Numbered from the stretch's first letter, positions 17,674 to 26,971 are shown. The stretch is DNA of 64,000 bases from Bacteroidales bacterium (GCA_022865305.1 JALHSP010000109.1:21948-85947), one strand, 5' to 3'. Made by a program: numbers and translations. Notes: generated by a model not told the origin, from the sequence alone.

Positions 17674-19025
17674 TACTTGACAACCAGAAGAAATTTTTTG
17701 CCAGCGGGAAAACTCTTGATATCAGTTACCGGCTTGAAACACTTAAGAAATTACGCTCCTTGATCATTCAGAATGAAAAAGAGATCAAGGATGCTTTATG
17801 GAAGGATTTTCATAAACCGGAGTTTGAGGTAATTGCTACAGAGTCGAGGTTTGTAATAAAAGAGATAAACCTTGCTATACGCAAACTCAGGAAATGGGCA
17901 AAACCAAAGAAGGTCAGAACGCCGATAATTCACTTTATTGCCCGAAGCTATATTACCTCGCAGCCCTATGGACAGGTCTTTGTGCTATCACCATGGAACT
18001 ATCCAATCCAACTGAGTTTTCTTCCTATGGTTGGCGCACTTGCTGCAGGGAACTGTGTTGTTTTAAAAGTTTCGAGACACGTCACCCATATCACCGCTGT
18101 AATGGAAAAGATACTAGGGAATTTCCCCAGGGAACTCATAACCATGATTAACGGTGATCATTCTGTCAGTGAATATTTACTCAACCAGAAGTTTGACTAT
18201 ATCTTCTTCACCGGCAGCTGCAAAGTTGGCAAGTATGTTATGCAAAAAGCATCGGAAAACCTGATACCAGTCTCTCTTGAACTGGGAGGCAAAAATCCCT
18301 GTGTTGTGGCAGCAGATGCAAAGCTTGATTTTGCAGCAAAGAGGATTGTCTGGGGTAAATTCATGAATGCAGGCCAGACATGTATATGTTCCGATTACAT
18401 CCTGGTTGATAAAAAAGTAAAAGATCGTTTACTTGAGCTAATAACTGATAAACTAAGACTATACTATGGAGAAAATGCGGCTGAAAGTAACGATTATGCC
18501 AGGATCATAAATCAAGAAAATACCAGAAGACTTTCCGCACTGATAAAAACAGGACAAATTGTTGCAGGAGGCAAGGTGGACATAGAAAGGTGTTATATTG
18601 CCCCGACAGTAATAAAAGATGTCAAACCAGATGATCCCATTATGCAGAAAGAGATTTTCGGCCCCATTCTTCCTGTAATTGACTTTGAAAATTTTGATGA
18701 AGTCTATGAAATAATCGAAAAAAATCCGAAACCACTTGCTGCTTATATATTTACAAGGGATAAAAAACTTGCCCATGACTTCCTGAGGAAAACCAGATCG
18801 GGCACTGCAGCCATCAATGAGACCGTTTTGCAGATAGCTTCTCCCTACCTTCCATATGGCGGTGTCGGATACAGCGGTATCGGAAAGTATCACGGGAGAA
18901 AATCATTTGAAACATTTTCAAATATGCGGTCGGTATTGATTAAGTCAAATCTTGTGGATTTTTTCCTGCGATACCCTCCCTATAACAGTTTTAAGGAGAA
19001 GGTATTGAGCTGGCTGATGAGGTAG
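17649..19025 (+). CDS. Aldehyde dehydrogenase, class 3-like
   Basis: This 458-residue cytoplasmic NAD(P)-dependent aldehyde dehydrogenase has FVLSPWNYPIQLSFLPM (cofactor cleft), the catalytic Glu in SLELGGKNPCVV and the catalytic Cys in NAGQTCICSDYI. Length and the C-terminal hydrophobic tail (LVDFFLRYPPYNSF) fit the class 3/fatty-aldehyde group. The ATG lies inside the end of the GMC gene (25 bp overlap), which implies translational coupling. The GMC oxidase and this enzyme would then form an alcohol-to-aldehyde-to-acid pair, although the GMC half is now truncated. Confidence 0.92.
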   Translation: MEKEEISLILDNQKKFFASGKTLDISYRLETLKKLRSLIIQNEKEIKDALWKDFHKPEFEVIATESRFVIKEINLAIRKLRKWAKPKKVRTPIIHFIARSYITSQPYGQVFVLSPWNYPIQLSFLPMVGALAAGNCVVLKVSRHVTHITAVMEKILGNFPRELITMINGDHSVSEYLLNQKFDYIFFTGSCKVGKYVMQKASENLIPVSLELGGKNPCVVAADAKLDFAAKRIVWGKFMNAGQTCICSDYILVDKKVKDRLLELITDKLRLYYGENAAESNDYARIINQENTRRLSALIKTGQIVAGGKVDIERCYIAPTVIKDVKPDDPIMQKEIFGPILPVIDFENFDEVYEIIEKNPKPLAAYIFTRDKKLAHDFLRKTRSGTAAINETVLQIASPYLPYGGVGYSGIGKYHGRKSFETFSNMRSVLIKSNLVDFFLRYPPYNSFKEKVLSWLMR

Positions 19026-19065
19026 GTTGCTGGTTGCTCGTTGCGGATTTAAGGATTCCAGGTTC
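19022..19065. repeat. GTTGC-type dispersed repeat
   Basis: GTAGGTTGCTGGTTGCTCGT (19023) is a short simple-word repeat seen in inverse sense near 24391 (GTAACCTGCAACCAGTAACC) and also near 7020 and 36893. Confidence 0.5.
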
Positions 19066-19079
19066 TTGTAATTGGTATA

Positions 19080-19580
19080 TCAGAAAACAAATTTTCGCTT
19101 TAAGAAGCCCCATGTTGTTACAATAGTTACAACTATAATAGCAACTGCTGCTGTTATTACAATTGACCGGTAATCCTCATGTCTCTTCAGAATTATTCCT
19201 GTAAAGGCCCAAATTACCGATAACCCGATAAACGGATTAACAAGCCGGTATACAGTTAACACCACAATGACAGTGCCTGCTGAGATCATAATTATGGTCC
19301 AGATTTCTCCTGATAAGCCGAATCCGTTCCAGTTATAATGAACAAGCAAAGCCGTGACATTGGCAATGGTGGCAATACATATCCATCCGAGATAAATCCC
19401 GAATGATGCTTTCAGTATACCAAATGGCAGTTCGCGAATCTGAATATTGATAAAAATCAATACGATGAGCAAGCCTGCCATTATTGCCAGGGAAAGAGGA
19501 AGTTTTCCGTAATGCCACTGAAATAACCAGCTTGCCTCATTCAATTCAAACCCAGGTTTTATAGAATGAAATGACAGGAC
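19080..19580 (-). pseudogene. C-terminal fragment of a TspO/MBR-like tryptophan-rich membrane protein
   Basis: The frame is open from just after the stop codon of the PQQ-repeat gene (same frame, TAA at 19581-19583) and has no ATG near its front; the first usable codon is a TTG at 19544. The protein has four membrane spans. It matches the C-terminal 150 residues of the roughly 250-residue tryptophan-rich sensory protein relatives: ASWLFQWHYGKLPLSL, YLGWICIATIANVTALLVHY, WNGFGLSGEIWTII and VIWAFTGIILKRHED. The first 100 residues (two spans) are missing and replaced by the end of the neighbouring gene, so this is a 5'-truncated remnant. Confidence 0.7.
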
Positions 19581-20864
19581 TTACCGCACGATCCTGCACA
19601 GGTATTTATCAGTTCTAAGTATAATGGAATTCCTCAGGAAAGCAGGTGTTGCCCATATCTGATCTTTTACCTGGTTCTGTGCAACAATTTCGAGATCCCG
19701 GCCTGGTTTAATGACCAGGCTTTCTCCTTTAACTGAAAACAGATAGATGTTGCCTGCCGCATAAACAGGTGAAGCATTAAAGTTTGCCTTTAAATGAGTG
19801 GTCCATATTTCTTTTCCCGTTGATGCATCAATGCATATGAGATTATTCTTTGTGTCAACAGTATATATCAACCCGTCTTTTATTACAGGTGTCAGAAGCT
19901 GCATAGGTTCCATACGCTTCTTCCACAAAACATTTGTGGCGGTGATATCGCCCTTACCGTCAGGATTAACTGCCACTATTTCAGAAAATTCAGATCTGTC
20001 CGTGTCAACCATAAATCCTGTATAATAAAAGACAATCCCATTTTCAGTAAAGGGCATTGAAACTGTAGATTCGGCTCCTCTTATAACTCTCCAGACTTCT
20101 TCACCTGTGTTGGGATCATAAGCATTACACACGGCTGATCCATTGGATATTAACAGATCTCGCCCCCTGACATTGAGTATTATAGGTGTGGTATAAGCCT
20201 TTTTCCCGATTTCCGTCAGAGGTTCATAAGGTTTTGCCGGACGGTCAGTCTTCCAGGCAGTTTTGCCATTCGACTTATTAAGCGCCACAATATACCTTAC
20301 ATCTGTGCCCTCGTAGTGAAGGATCAACAGGTTTTTATAAATTATCGGGGATGAAGCAGGTCCCTGGACATGTCTGCATTTAAGATCAGTTCTCCTCCAG
20401 ACTACTGAACTGTTGGATGTATTAATACAGGCTGTTCCCAGGCTGCCATAATGTACATATACAAAGTTCTTTTCAATACAGGGGGTTGGAGTAGCATAGG
20501 TATTTATTGAATGTTTCCCGAAAACACTTTCCGGAGAAAATACTTTAATATCATGGATTACTTTACCGGTCTGAAAATCAACACAAACGGCATACAGGTC
20601 TGTCCCGTCCTGTGTTGCTGTCGTCACCCAGATCTGATTCCCGTAAACGACAGGTGAAGACCATCCCTTATCATGAATTTCGGTTTTCCACCTTATGTTC
20701 AGATCATCTCCCCACCTTAAAGGGGCACTTTCGACATTTGCAATGCCATTCAGGTTACTTCCCCTGAAATGTGTCCAGTTGCTGTCCTGGGATTTTGCTG
20801 TGTTCAAACCGGATAAAAGAAACATCACAAGGAATCCGGATAAAATAAATGACTCTCTGATCAT
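19581..20864 (-). CDS. Exported PQQ-like beta-propeller repeat protein
   Basis: The 427-residue protein has a signal peptide (FLVMFLLSGLNTAKSQ) and opens with NWTHFRGSNLNGIANVES, the usual start of outer-membrane-assembly-like (BamB/PQQ quinoprotein-type) propellers in Bacteroidota. Repeated blade motifs include SPVVYGNQIWVTT, TGKVIHDIKV, TGEEVWRVIRG and TGKEIWTTHLKANFNASPVY. It lacks the catalytic metal and PQQ residues of true quinoprotein dehydrogenases as far as can be judged, so a structural or binding role is more likely. Complete at both ends. Confidence 0.85.
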   Translation of the reverse strand: MIRESFILSGFLVMFLLSGLNTAKSQDSNWTHFRGSNLNGIANVESAPLRWGDDLNIRWKTEIHDKGWSSPVVYGNQIWVTTATQDGTDLYAVCVDFQTGKVIHDIKVFSPESVFGKHSINTYATPTPCIEKNFVYVHYGSLGTACINTSNSSVVWRRTDLKCRHVQGPASSPIIYKNLLILHYEGTDVRYIVALNKSNGKTAWKTDRPAKPYEPLTEIGKKAYTTPIILNVRGRDLLISNGSAVCNAYDPNTGEEVWRVIRGAESTVSMPFTENGIVFYYTGFMVDTDRSEFSEIVAVNPDGKGDITATNVLWKKRMEPMQLLTPVIKDGLIYTVDTKNNLICIDASTGKEIWTTHLKANFNASPVYAAGNIYLFSVKGESLVIKPGRDLEIVAQNQVKDQIWATPAFLRNSIILRTDKYLCRIVR

Positions 20865-21113
20865 ACTATATTTTATTACTTAATATTTTTTAAATTCCTG
20901 ATATTTTTTTGCTGAATATAGTACACAAAGTCAATTAATAAACAAAAAGTGTTATTTGTCATGCAAAAAGCAGATCATTTATCCACTCCATCGATCATCA
21001 AGGTTTGCTGTAAATGTAGAAGAAAATCAGCAAAGAAATGAAAACAGGGAAGGAGATATTTATTGAGTAATGAGAGGTGAGTGGTGAGACTTGCACCACA
21101 GATCCGAACGTCA

Positions 21114-21863
21114 TTATAATTGCGATCCTTTGAGTATATTTTCAATGTGCACTTTCATCCGGTTATAATGAGATCCATCCCAGTAAATTCTGTTACAATC
21201 CGGACACTTTTTAAAATTCTGATAATATTGCCGGGTTTTGGGCAACAGTCTTTCTGTGATCTCCTCTTTTGAAACAAATGTAAGTACTCCGTTGCACTCC
21301 ATACACCTGTTAAAAAGGCTGACAAGGTTTTTCAGATCAAAGCGGATCATCAGTTCTTTCAGCTGTTCATCAGGGAATTGCGACCTTATCCAGTAACCGT
21401 GAGTAATTTGTTTGTTTTTAAGCAATTCCTTATCCCGTGTAAGTATGATCCTTTTATCAATTAATGCGATGGTTATTATTTCGTTATCGCTGCAGTCCGG
21501 CCGGTAATATGTGTCAAAACCGCACAATCGTAAATATTTTGTGAGTTTTCCGAGGTGTACATCGGTGATAAATTTCAGATTACGGAGAGGTTTTTTCCTT
21601 AAACGAGTGACAGCAGAAATGTCAATACTTTCAAATACCGGATAAACCGAGACTGAATCTCCATCCTGAATCTTATATAAAAAATCCTTCGAAAGGCTGT
21701 TAACCAGGATAAGGTCAACTTCAACATGTGGTATACCCTGAGCCTCTATGGCATCTTTCACTGAAGGATTTCCTGTAAATTCATATGGAATCAGCTTTTT
21801 CCTTTTCGCTGAAGGCAGAAAATCATTCAGCTCCTCATAAAACCTGAACCAGGCAAGACTCAT
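21114..21863 (-). CDS. Mut7-C RNase domain protein with ubiquitin-like N-terminus
   Basis: The protein is 249 residues long. Residues 1-85 form the Mut7-C ubiquitin-like domain (LAWFRFYEELNDFLP; ILVNSLSKDFLYKIQDGDSV). Residues 95-245 form the Mut7-C PIN-like nuclease domain: FITDVHLGKLTKYLRLCGFD has the first acidic residue and IILTRDKELLK the second. A four-Cys zinc ribbon (CMEC and CPDC) follows. The family is predicted to cut RNA, with unknown targets. It stands alone with 250 bp free upstream in the next gap. Confidence 0.9.
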   Translation of the reverse strand: MSLAWFRFYEELNDFLPSAKRKKLIPYEFTGNPSVKDAIEAQGIPHVEVDLILVNSLSKDFLYKIQDGDSVSVYPVFESIDISAVTRLRKKPLRNLKFITDVHLGKLTKYLRLCGFDTYYRPDCSDNEIITIALIDKRIILTRDKELLKNKQITHGYWIRSQFPDEQLKELMIRFDLKNLVSLFNRCMECNGVLTFVSKEEITERLLPKTRQYYQNFKKCPDCNRIYWDGSHYNRMKVHIENILKGSQL

Positions 21864-21965
21864 ATCCTGTTGTTAAAATGAAAAGTTAAGCCTTTTTATT
21901 TCATTTAACAAAAGTATCTGTTATGAGTCACCCTGATTTTTGCCGGCTTCATTGAAATCTTTCCG

Positions 21966-22382
21966 TCACACCATAGCTGGAGGTTTGTAATACCGGGATT
22001 CAGACAACACCTCCCCTATTGTTTCCCATATCAGCTCTTTAAGTTCTTCATCTTCCGGAGTGGATCCTAATGCCGGAAGAATCTCTTCGAGTGAGAGCGG
22101 ACCATCTTCACCATTTTTTGTATTTTCCTTATAACCAATAGTGACAGGTCTCTTTTTACGGAAAATATCGGTTATGCGGTTATCTGTCACCTTATAAAGC
22201 CACGCGGTAAGGTTTTCGATCCTCCTGATATCCCTGAATCCTACGGTAAGCTGGTAAAAGACATCCTGCAGAATATCCTCTGCCTCTACCCTGTCAGGTA
22301 TCCTGTTTCTTATATAGCCGAGCAGCCGCTTCCGCTCCTCTTTATAAACAGTACCTATTTTTTCTGAATCTTTGGGACTCAT
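21966..22382 (-). pseudogene. Sigma-70 (ECF-type) factor lacking region 4
   Basis: The 138 residues contain region 2: YIRNRIPDRVEAEDILQDVF, then LTAWLYKVTDNRITDIFRKK. After LIWETIGEVLSESR the sequence turns into YYKPPAMV and stops. The -35-binding helix-turn-helix region 4 (about 50-60 residues) is absent. Beyond the stop the same frame reads RKDFNEAGKNQGDS and stops again, which looks like the tail of another small protein. A deletion joining this gene to its neighbour would explain both. Without region 4 it should not work as a normal ECF factor. Confidence 0.75.
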
Positions 22383-22567
22383 CTTGAGATCATTTAATTA
22401 CATAGACGAAACAGCCTGCCTGATATTTTAAAATTTCAGCAATTTCTTTTTCGTTTTCAATGTTGCGAATAAAAAGACACGGCGAAACTCGGGCCAGATA
22501 CAACTTCCAGCGTGATTAACTCCGTCTGTCAGGACAAACTACTGAAGGAGTATAACAATACCAGCTA

Positions 22568-23866
22568 TTATTCTAAATCATACAGCATTCTGAGAGCCTT
22601 CTTTACTACCATATCTGATGAGCCGATTTCAAACCTTGTTGCACTGATTTCGTATCCTCCTTCTTTATAGAGCTCTGCCGGAGGAAGATAACCGCTTGCC
22701 CCGTTACAATGAGTTATTATAAAAGTATGCTTGTATGGTGAGCCCGATTTTATTTCCATTCCTATCTCCGTCAGCATTTCAACATTAAATCCGACAAAAG
22801 CCACATCATTGCCAATTCGTGCAACAGTGATATTCACAGGTATAGTCGCAGGCAGGGGCTGATCTGGTGTGCTTTTGTTATCCTCCACTTTTCTGCGGGG
22901 ACACTCAATTGTAGCAAAAGCAGTGCTGATTTCGCCTCCCGGATTTACACCTTTTATACTCCGGTACACGTGCACAACTTCCTCTCCCAGTAAGGTCCCC
23001 AGCAAAACAGGCTCAGGTATCCAGCCTGGCTCATTGTTGAATTCAGGAAGAACCCTGTACCAAGGATCGATATTTCCTGACGCACCGGCAAACACAGGAG
23101 TGATAACTTCATTCCCCAGTATTTTTTCAACAAACTGGGCTGACAGACCCAGTATATCTCCACTGATCTGCATGTTATGCGGTCCTAAAGAAGTAGAGTG
23201 AGTTGCATAATCATAGAGTGCTCCGACAGGAGTTCCATCAGGAGATGCTATCTTCATTACAAGTACTTCTTTATCTGTAATCCCATAAGGATTTCTGCCG
23301 AGAGTAATTGAGCCATCTGGTCTCATTTCACGTCGGTTTGAACCTACCGGGGACGAACCGGTACCAATACCCGTATGTACAGGTCTCAAATTATCAAATG
23401 CCTCTCTGATAACAGTCAGCAGCTTCTGCTGCAGTGTTTTTGTATATTCTATATTATTGGGATCTCCCGTTTCTGCATTCAGCGATAATACAGGAGCACT
23501 ATGTGAATGGATAGTGGAAAGGAACAGTTCGGATTCTTTCAGATTGAATTTTTCCAGAATACTTTTTTGGATGACCGGAAACACTTCACTGCCATAGGAT
23601 CCTATATCAGAGGAAACCAGAACAAATTTTTTGCCGTTATTTTCGAAAATTACAGCACGGACAGATAATGGATCATGAGTGCCTTCCGAATAGGTCTTTC
23701 TTGAAGAGTATCCGTACAGTTTAACGGGAATAGACGGAGTAATATCAATTTTTGCAAAACCAGCCCGGAGAATTCCTGCATTCCCTTCAGGTTTGCTTAC
23801 CTGTCCAAATGAAAATAAACTTATCAGAGGGAATGAAATAACAAAGAATATTCTTTTAACGTTCAT
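22568..23866 (-). CDS. Neutral/alkaline ceramidase-like exported hydrolase
   Basis: The 432-residue protein has a signal peptide (FFVISFPLISLFSFGQ) and the N-terminal domain of the neutral/alkaline non-lysosomal ceramidase family: AGFAKIDITPSIPVKLYGYS, then LFLSTIHSHSAPVLSL (zinc His), FAGASGNIDPWYRV and GNDVAFVGFNVEMLTEIGME. True ceramidases are about 650-700 residues and carry a C-terminal domain that is absent here. Short relatives are common in Bacteroidota, next to sugar genes, with unproven substrates. Complete reading frame, single gene. Confidence 0.85.
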   Translation of the reverse strand: MNVKRIFFVISFPLISLFSFGQVSKPEGNAGILRAGFAKIDITPSIPVKLYGYSSRKTYSEGTHDPLSVRAVIFENNGKKFVLVSSDIGSYGSEVFPVIQKSILEKFNLKESELFLSTIHSHSAPVLSLNAETGDPNNIEYTKTLQQKLLTVIREAFDNLRPVHTGIGTGSSPVGSNRREMRPDGSITLGRNPYGITDKEVLVMKIASPDGTPVGALYDYATHSTSLGPHNMQISGDILGLSAQFVEKILGNEVITPVFAGASGNIDPWYRVLPEFNNEPGWIPEPVLLGTLLGEEVVHVYRSIKGVNPGGEISTAFATIECPRRKVEDNKSTPDQPLPATIPVNITVARIGNDVAFVGFNVEMLTEIGMEIKSGSPYKHTFIITHCNGASGYLPPAELYKEGGYEISATRFEIGSSDMVVKKALRMLYDLE

Positions 23867-24092
23867 AGCTTAATTGTTCAATTTTAATTGTGCATATCCA
23901 AATTTAATGGAATTTCTATTAAAACATTCCAATAATGCAATAATTGTCTTGCGGTCAAGCGGTCGTGCATGTTTACAGGTCTTCTCATCAGGAAATTGTT
24001 GCAGTAAATGAAGTTTGGCAGTCGCATGACACCCTTTCAACATTGCGTCTTTGCACCTTTATTAATATCTTAGCATATTAAAAATATTTATC

Positions 24093-24410
24093 ATGAATAA
24101 AACTCTTAAAATAAGCCTCTGGGTCGTGGCAACTATTCTTGGATTATTAATTATCCTAGTTGCAGTCTATGTAATAAACTTCTTATTAGCAACAAAAGCG
24201 ATGACTCCTGCTGAAACAGGTCCAATAAACGATACGGTCTGGTGTATAAAGGACAAGTTTGTTAATTCCTATATTTTTAAAGGGGAGCAGGATTATATTA
24301 TGGTTGATGCAGGTATGAATGACAGGAACTTTAAACTGGAGATGGACAGGATCGGGATCAATCCTGATCAGATCACTGCATTAATCACACCCGTAACCTG
24401 CAACCAGTAA
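24093..24410 (+). pseudogene. N-terminal fragment of an MBL-fold metallo-hydrolase
   Basis: The fragment has 105 residues: one membrane span (SLWVVATILGLLIILVAVYV), then the first strands of a metallo-beta-lactamase fold (NDTVWCIKDKFVNSYIFKG, DYIMVDAGMNDRNFKLEMD). At DQITALI the family continues with the zinc motif HxHxDH. Here it ends in TPVTCNQ because the sequence switches into a GCAACC-type dispersed repeat. All catalytic residues are lost. Confidence 0.8.
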
Positions 24411-24421
24411 CCAGCAACCTC
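24388..24421. repeat. GCAACC-type dispersed repeat at a gene break
   Basis: GTAACCTGCAACCAGTAACC (24393) and the following CAGCAACCT are the opposite sense of the GTTGC-type words at 19023. The repeat replaces the 3' end of the MBL gene and lies directly before the ferredoxin-like pseudogene. Confidence 0.55.
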
Positions 24422-24425
24422 AGGT

Positions 24426-25171
24426 ATGGCTCATCAAAATACCATTAAATATAATAGTTACAAAAAGCTTACTGACAGGATAAATCTATTTCCACAGGGA
24501 GCCGTTGCCTCAGATCTGCTTTTTGAAATATTGAAAATACTTTTTTCAGAAAGGGAAGCAGGACTTGTTTCATCATAGCCATGGGGGAAACCCAGTTAGG
24601 AAGAGTATTTGTCAACGAAGAGGTTCTTTCCAACGAAAGCGCTCTGCATGTGCTTGATTATGAGAGAGCATCGGAGGTCATAAAAACTGCTTCTTCTATA
24701 GGCATCGGGGTCTGCTATTGCAGGCATAAAATGAAACACCTCGGGAAAAACTGTGATGCACCTATGGATATCTGCATGACATTCAACAGCAGTGCAGATT
24801 CATTAACACGTCATGGAATTGCGAGAAGGGTCGATGTTGCTGAAGGGATAGATATTTTAAAGAAAGCACAGGATAACAACCTGGTACAGTTCGGTGAAAA
24901 TGTAAAGGAAAAAGTGAACTTCATCTGCAACTGCTGCGGATGCTGTTGCGAAGCACTGATAGCTGCAAGGAGATTCGGATTTCTAAACCCCGTTCATACA
25001 AGCAATTTTATTCCGTTTATCGTTGAAGAGACCTGCAATGGTTGCGGGAAATGTGTTGCATTATGTCCGGTAGAAGCTATGACCCTTGTATCGTCCAATG
25101 ATCCTGGCAGACCAAACAGAAAAAAAGCAAAACTTCACCCGGGGTTTGAGTCACTGTTACCTTTTCAATAA
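24426..25171 (+). pseudogene. 4Fe-4S ferredoxin-type protein with internal deletion and lost 3' end
   Basis: An ATG at 24426 opens a 50-residue frame (SYKKLTDRINLFPQGAVASD, LFEILKILFSEREAGLV) that stops at 24578. A second frame from 24581 continues the same protein much further on (MGETQLGRVFVNEEVLSNES, ICNCCGCCCEALIAARRFGF). It ends with one 4Fe-4S motif (CNGCGKCVALCPVEAM). In the family about 90 residues separate these parts, and a second Cx2Cx2Cx3CP motif plus a C-terminal domain follow. Both are missing after RPNRKKAKL (about 25133). The gene is dead by two deletions. Confidence 0.8.
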
Positions 25172-25565
25172 TACCGACAGTAAGCCAATCATCCGTTTTG
25201 ACAAAATTGCTCTCCTTGATGCAGAAAGGTTCAACCTCTTCAATATCAGCCAGTCCGATCAGTACCAGGTATTTTTTCCCTGCCCATTTATCAAACTGCT
25301 GATCAGGTAATTGAAGTTTGTCCTGATGCATAATTATAGTCTTAAATGACTCTTCTACAGACAATTGATCAGAATTAAAAACCAATGAGACAACACCTTT
25401 GGCTTTGATCACTCCGTCTCCTTTATTATAAATGAAATACAGGACATCGCCTTCATTAACTCTGCCATGAGGAGGCTTTATACTATCTGCTCCACAGATA
25501 ATCATTGACTTATTACCCTTAATCAGGTTTTCTATTTCTTTTATCAACATCGAGACAGACAACAT
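25077..25565 (-). CDS. Small conserved protein of PUA/EVE-like type, 3' end disturbed
   Basis: I am not sure of the family. The pattern (IICGADSIKPPHGRVNEGDV, FIYNKGDGVIKAKGVV) looks like a PUA/EVE-type nucleic-acid-binding fold. A likely start is MLIKEIENLIKG (Met6, about 25550). Up to GIIEKVTVTQ (about 25145) it reads as a normal protein. The last 22 residues are antisense to the broken ferredoxin gene, so the true stop seems to have been removed by the same junction that cut that gene. The core may still fold. Confidence 0.5.
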   Translation of the reverse strand: MLSVSMLIKEIENLIKGNKSMIICGADSIKPPHGRVNEGDVLYFIYNKGDGVIKAKGVVSLVFNSDQLSVEESFKTIIMHQDKLQLPDQQFDKWAGKKYLVLIGLADIEEVEPFCIKESNFVKTDDWLTVGIIEKVTVTQTPGEVLLFFCLVCQDHWTIQGS

Positions 25566-25950
25566 GATCCATGTTTTCTAAGTCTAGGTTTAACATCTTC
25601 AGAATTTGCCATTAAATAATTCAGAATATAACATGGATATTGCTTCCCCGAAAGTCTCCCTGAAAAAATTCAGGGATCCTATCTGAATTAATCATTATAA
25701 AAGACGTCAAAAAAACATTATTGTGACATAATTCTGAAACAAAATAATCAATGGGGGTACTGACAGGCTCTCCGGGTTGTTGCCTATCAGTAAAAAAGTA
25801 ACTGATTAAAACCAAGAATAGAATTAAAATTTATTTTAATTAAGTTTAAACAAGGTGTAACTTTGTTGACAACAGAAAAATCCAGATGTGCTTTAATCCA
25901 TGTGTTCTGGCAGGTATATAGCACCTTGTAGCAGGTAAATAAGCAGGTAA
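25566..25950. other. 385-bp gap without a clear gene
   Basis: Only a 64-codon minus frame at 25621-25815 is open, and it matches nothing I know. The right half is AT-rich and carries a promoter-like pair (25834-25865). There is no tRNA, no perfect repeat and no terminator with a T-run. Confidence 0.5.
25834..25865 (+). promoter_or_regulatory. Candidate Bacteroidetes promoter
   Basis: TAACTTTG at 25858-25865 matches the -7 box TAnnTTTG exactly. TTTT at 25834-25837 sits 20 bp upstream as a weak -33 box. It lies about 130 bp before the DUF6265 start at 25996. Confidence 0.5.
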
Positions 25951-25995
25951 GTGCCAGGAATAAAAGACAAAATTGTTAACATAAAAACAATTAAA

Positions 25996-26505
25996 ATGAA
26001 AGCAATACAAATTTTAACTATAGCATTATTAGGATTCTGCACCACTTGCGTTGGGCAGCAAAGTTCGACATGGGATAAATGGGATTGGTTAATGGGTGAC
26101 TGGATTGGGGAAGGTTCCGGACAACCAGGACAAGGAGGAGGAACCTTTTCATTTAAACCGGACCTTGATAATAAAATCCTTGTAAGAAAAAGCCATTCGG
26201 AATATATTAAGACAGAAAATAAACCTGCGGTAATACATGAAGATTTAATGATAATTTTTCCAGACAATATGGGGAATCCATCAAAAGCTATCTATTTTGA
26301 TAATGAAGGAAACACTATTAATTATTCAATAATCTATTCTGACAAAACAATCGTATTCATAAGCGAGAAAATAGTGAATGTTCCCATTTTTCGCCTGACC
26401 TATACATTACTTGATAATGAAACTATAAATACAAAATTTGAAATGTCTCAGGATGGTCAAAAATTTACAACCTATATTGAGGGAAAAAGTAAAAAGATGA
26501 AATAA
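25996..26505 (+). CDS. DUF6265 family exported protein
   Basis: The start is taken at MKAIQILTIA (25996), which gives a clean signal peptide (LLGFCTTCVGQ); the frame itself is open from 25951. The mature part matches DUF6265: WLMGDWIGEGSGQPGQGGGT, then FKPDLDNKILVRKSHSEY, a lipocalin-like small barrel of about 150 residues. Such proteins follow promoter regions alone in Bacteroidota and have no known role. A plausible promoter precedes it. Confidence 0.75.
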   Translation: MKAIQILTIALLGFCTTCVGQQSSTWDKWDWLMGDWIGEGSGQPGQGGGTFSFKPDLDNKILVRKSHSEYIKTENKPAVIHEDLMIIFPDNMGNPSKAIYFDNEGNTINYSIIYSDKTIVFISEKIVNVPIFRLTYTLLDNETINTKFEMSQDGQKFTTYIEGKSKKMK

Positions 26506-26600
26506 TCCGACCTCTAATAATATTGTATAAATCCACTGCCGTCAGCAACCATCATAATCTTAAATCCATTTACCTATTGGAATATGTTTTAACCAGATGA

Positions 26601-26894
26601 ATGGATTTTTTCATCTCGCGTTTAAAAAAACTTCAACTAATCTTTCAAACATTGTCTGACTATAACAGGTTAGGGATAATAAGATTTATCTGCGAAAAAG
26701 AATGTTCAGTTGGAGAAATTGTAAGAGCAACAAAACTATCACAACCTCTTGTATCACATCACCTGAGAGTTTTAAAAGAAAGCTGGATTCTTGAAACCAA
26801 ACGAAATGGACCATTTATATATTACTACTTAAGAGACAAAAAAATCCTTTATGCAATTAACCTGTTCTTAGAGCTTTTTAAAATTCAGAAATAA
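26601..26894 (+). CDS. ArsR-family transcriptional regulator
   Basis: This is a 97-residue winged-helix repressor. LSDYNRLGIIRFICEKECSV is helix 1-2, and IVRATKLSQPLVSHHLRVLK is the recognition helix-turn-helix. The wing is LETKRNGPFIYYYL. No ELCVCDL-type Cys metal site is visible: the Cys in KECSV is single, so the inducer may not be a classic arsenite-type ligand. It precedes the Met-rich small protein by 77 bp, and the two look like a regulator-target pair. Confidence 0.88.
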   Translation: MDFFISRLKKLQLIFQTLSDYNRLGIIRFICEKECSVGEIVRATKLSQPLVSHHLRVLKESWILETKRNGPFIYYYLRDKKILYAINLFLELFKIQK

Positions 26895-26956
26895 AATATA
26901 AAACCAATTCTCGATTTTGTTCTGACTGGATAATTAATAATTTCAATAATAAAAAA

Positions 26957-26964
26957 TAGGAGGA
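26957..26964 (+). promoter_or_regulatory. Strong Shine-Dalgarno sequence
   Basis: TAGGAGGA ends 7 nt before the ATG at 26972. Bacteroidota genes rarely carry such a strong site, and none of the neighbours does, so it both fixes the start and hints at foreign origin. Confidence 0.8.
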
Positions 26965-26971
26965 ATTCGCA

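Noticed and set aside
25621..25815. 64-codon minus-strand frame as a gene.
   Set aside because: No start context, no recognisable family, random-looking composition.
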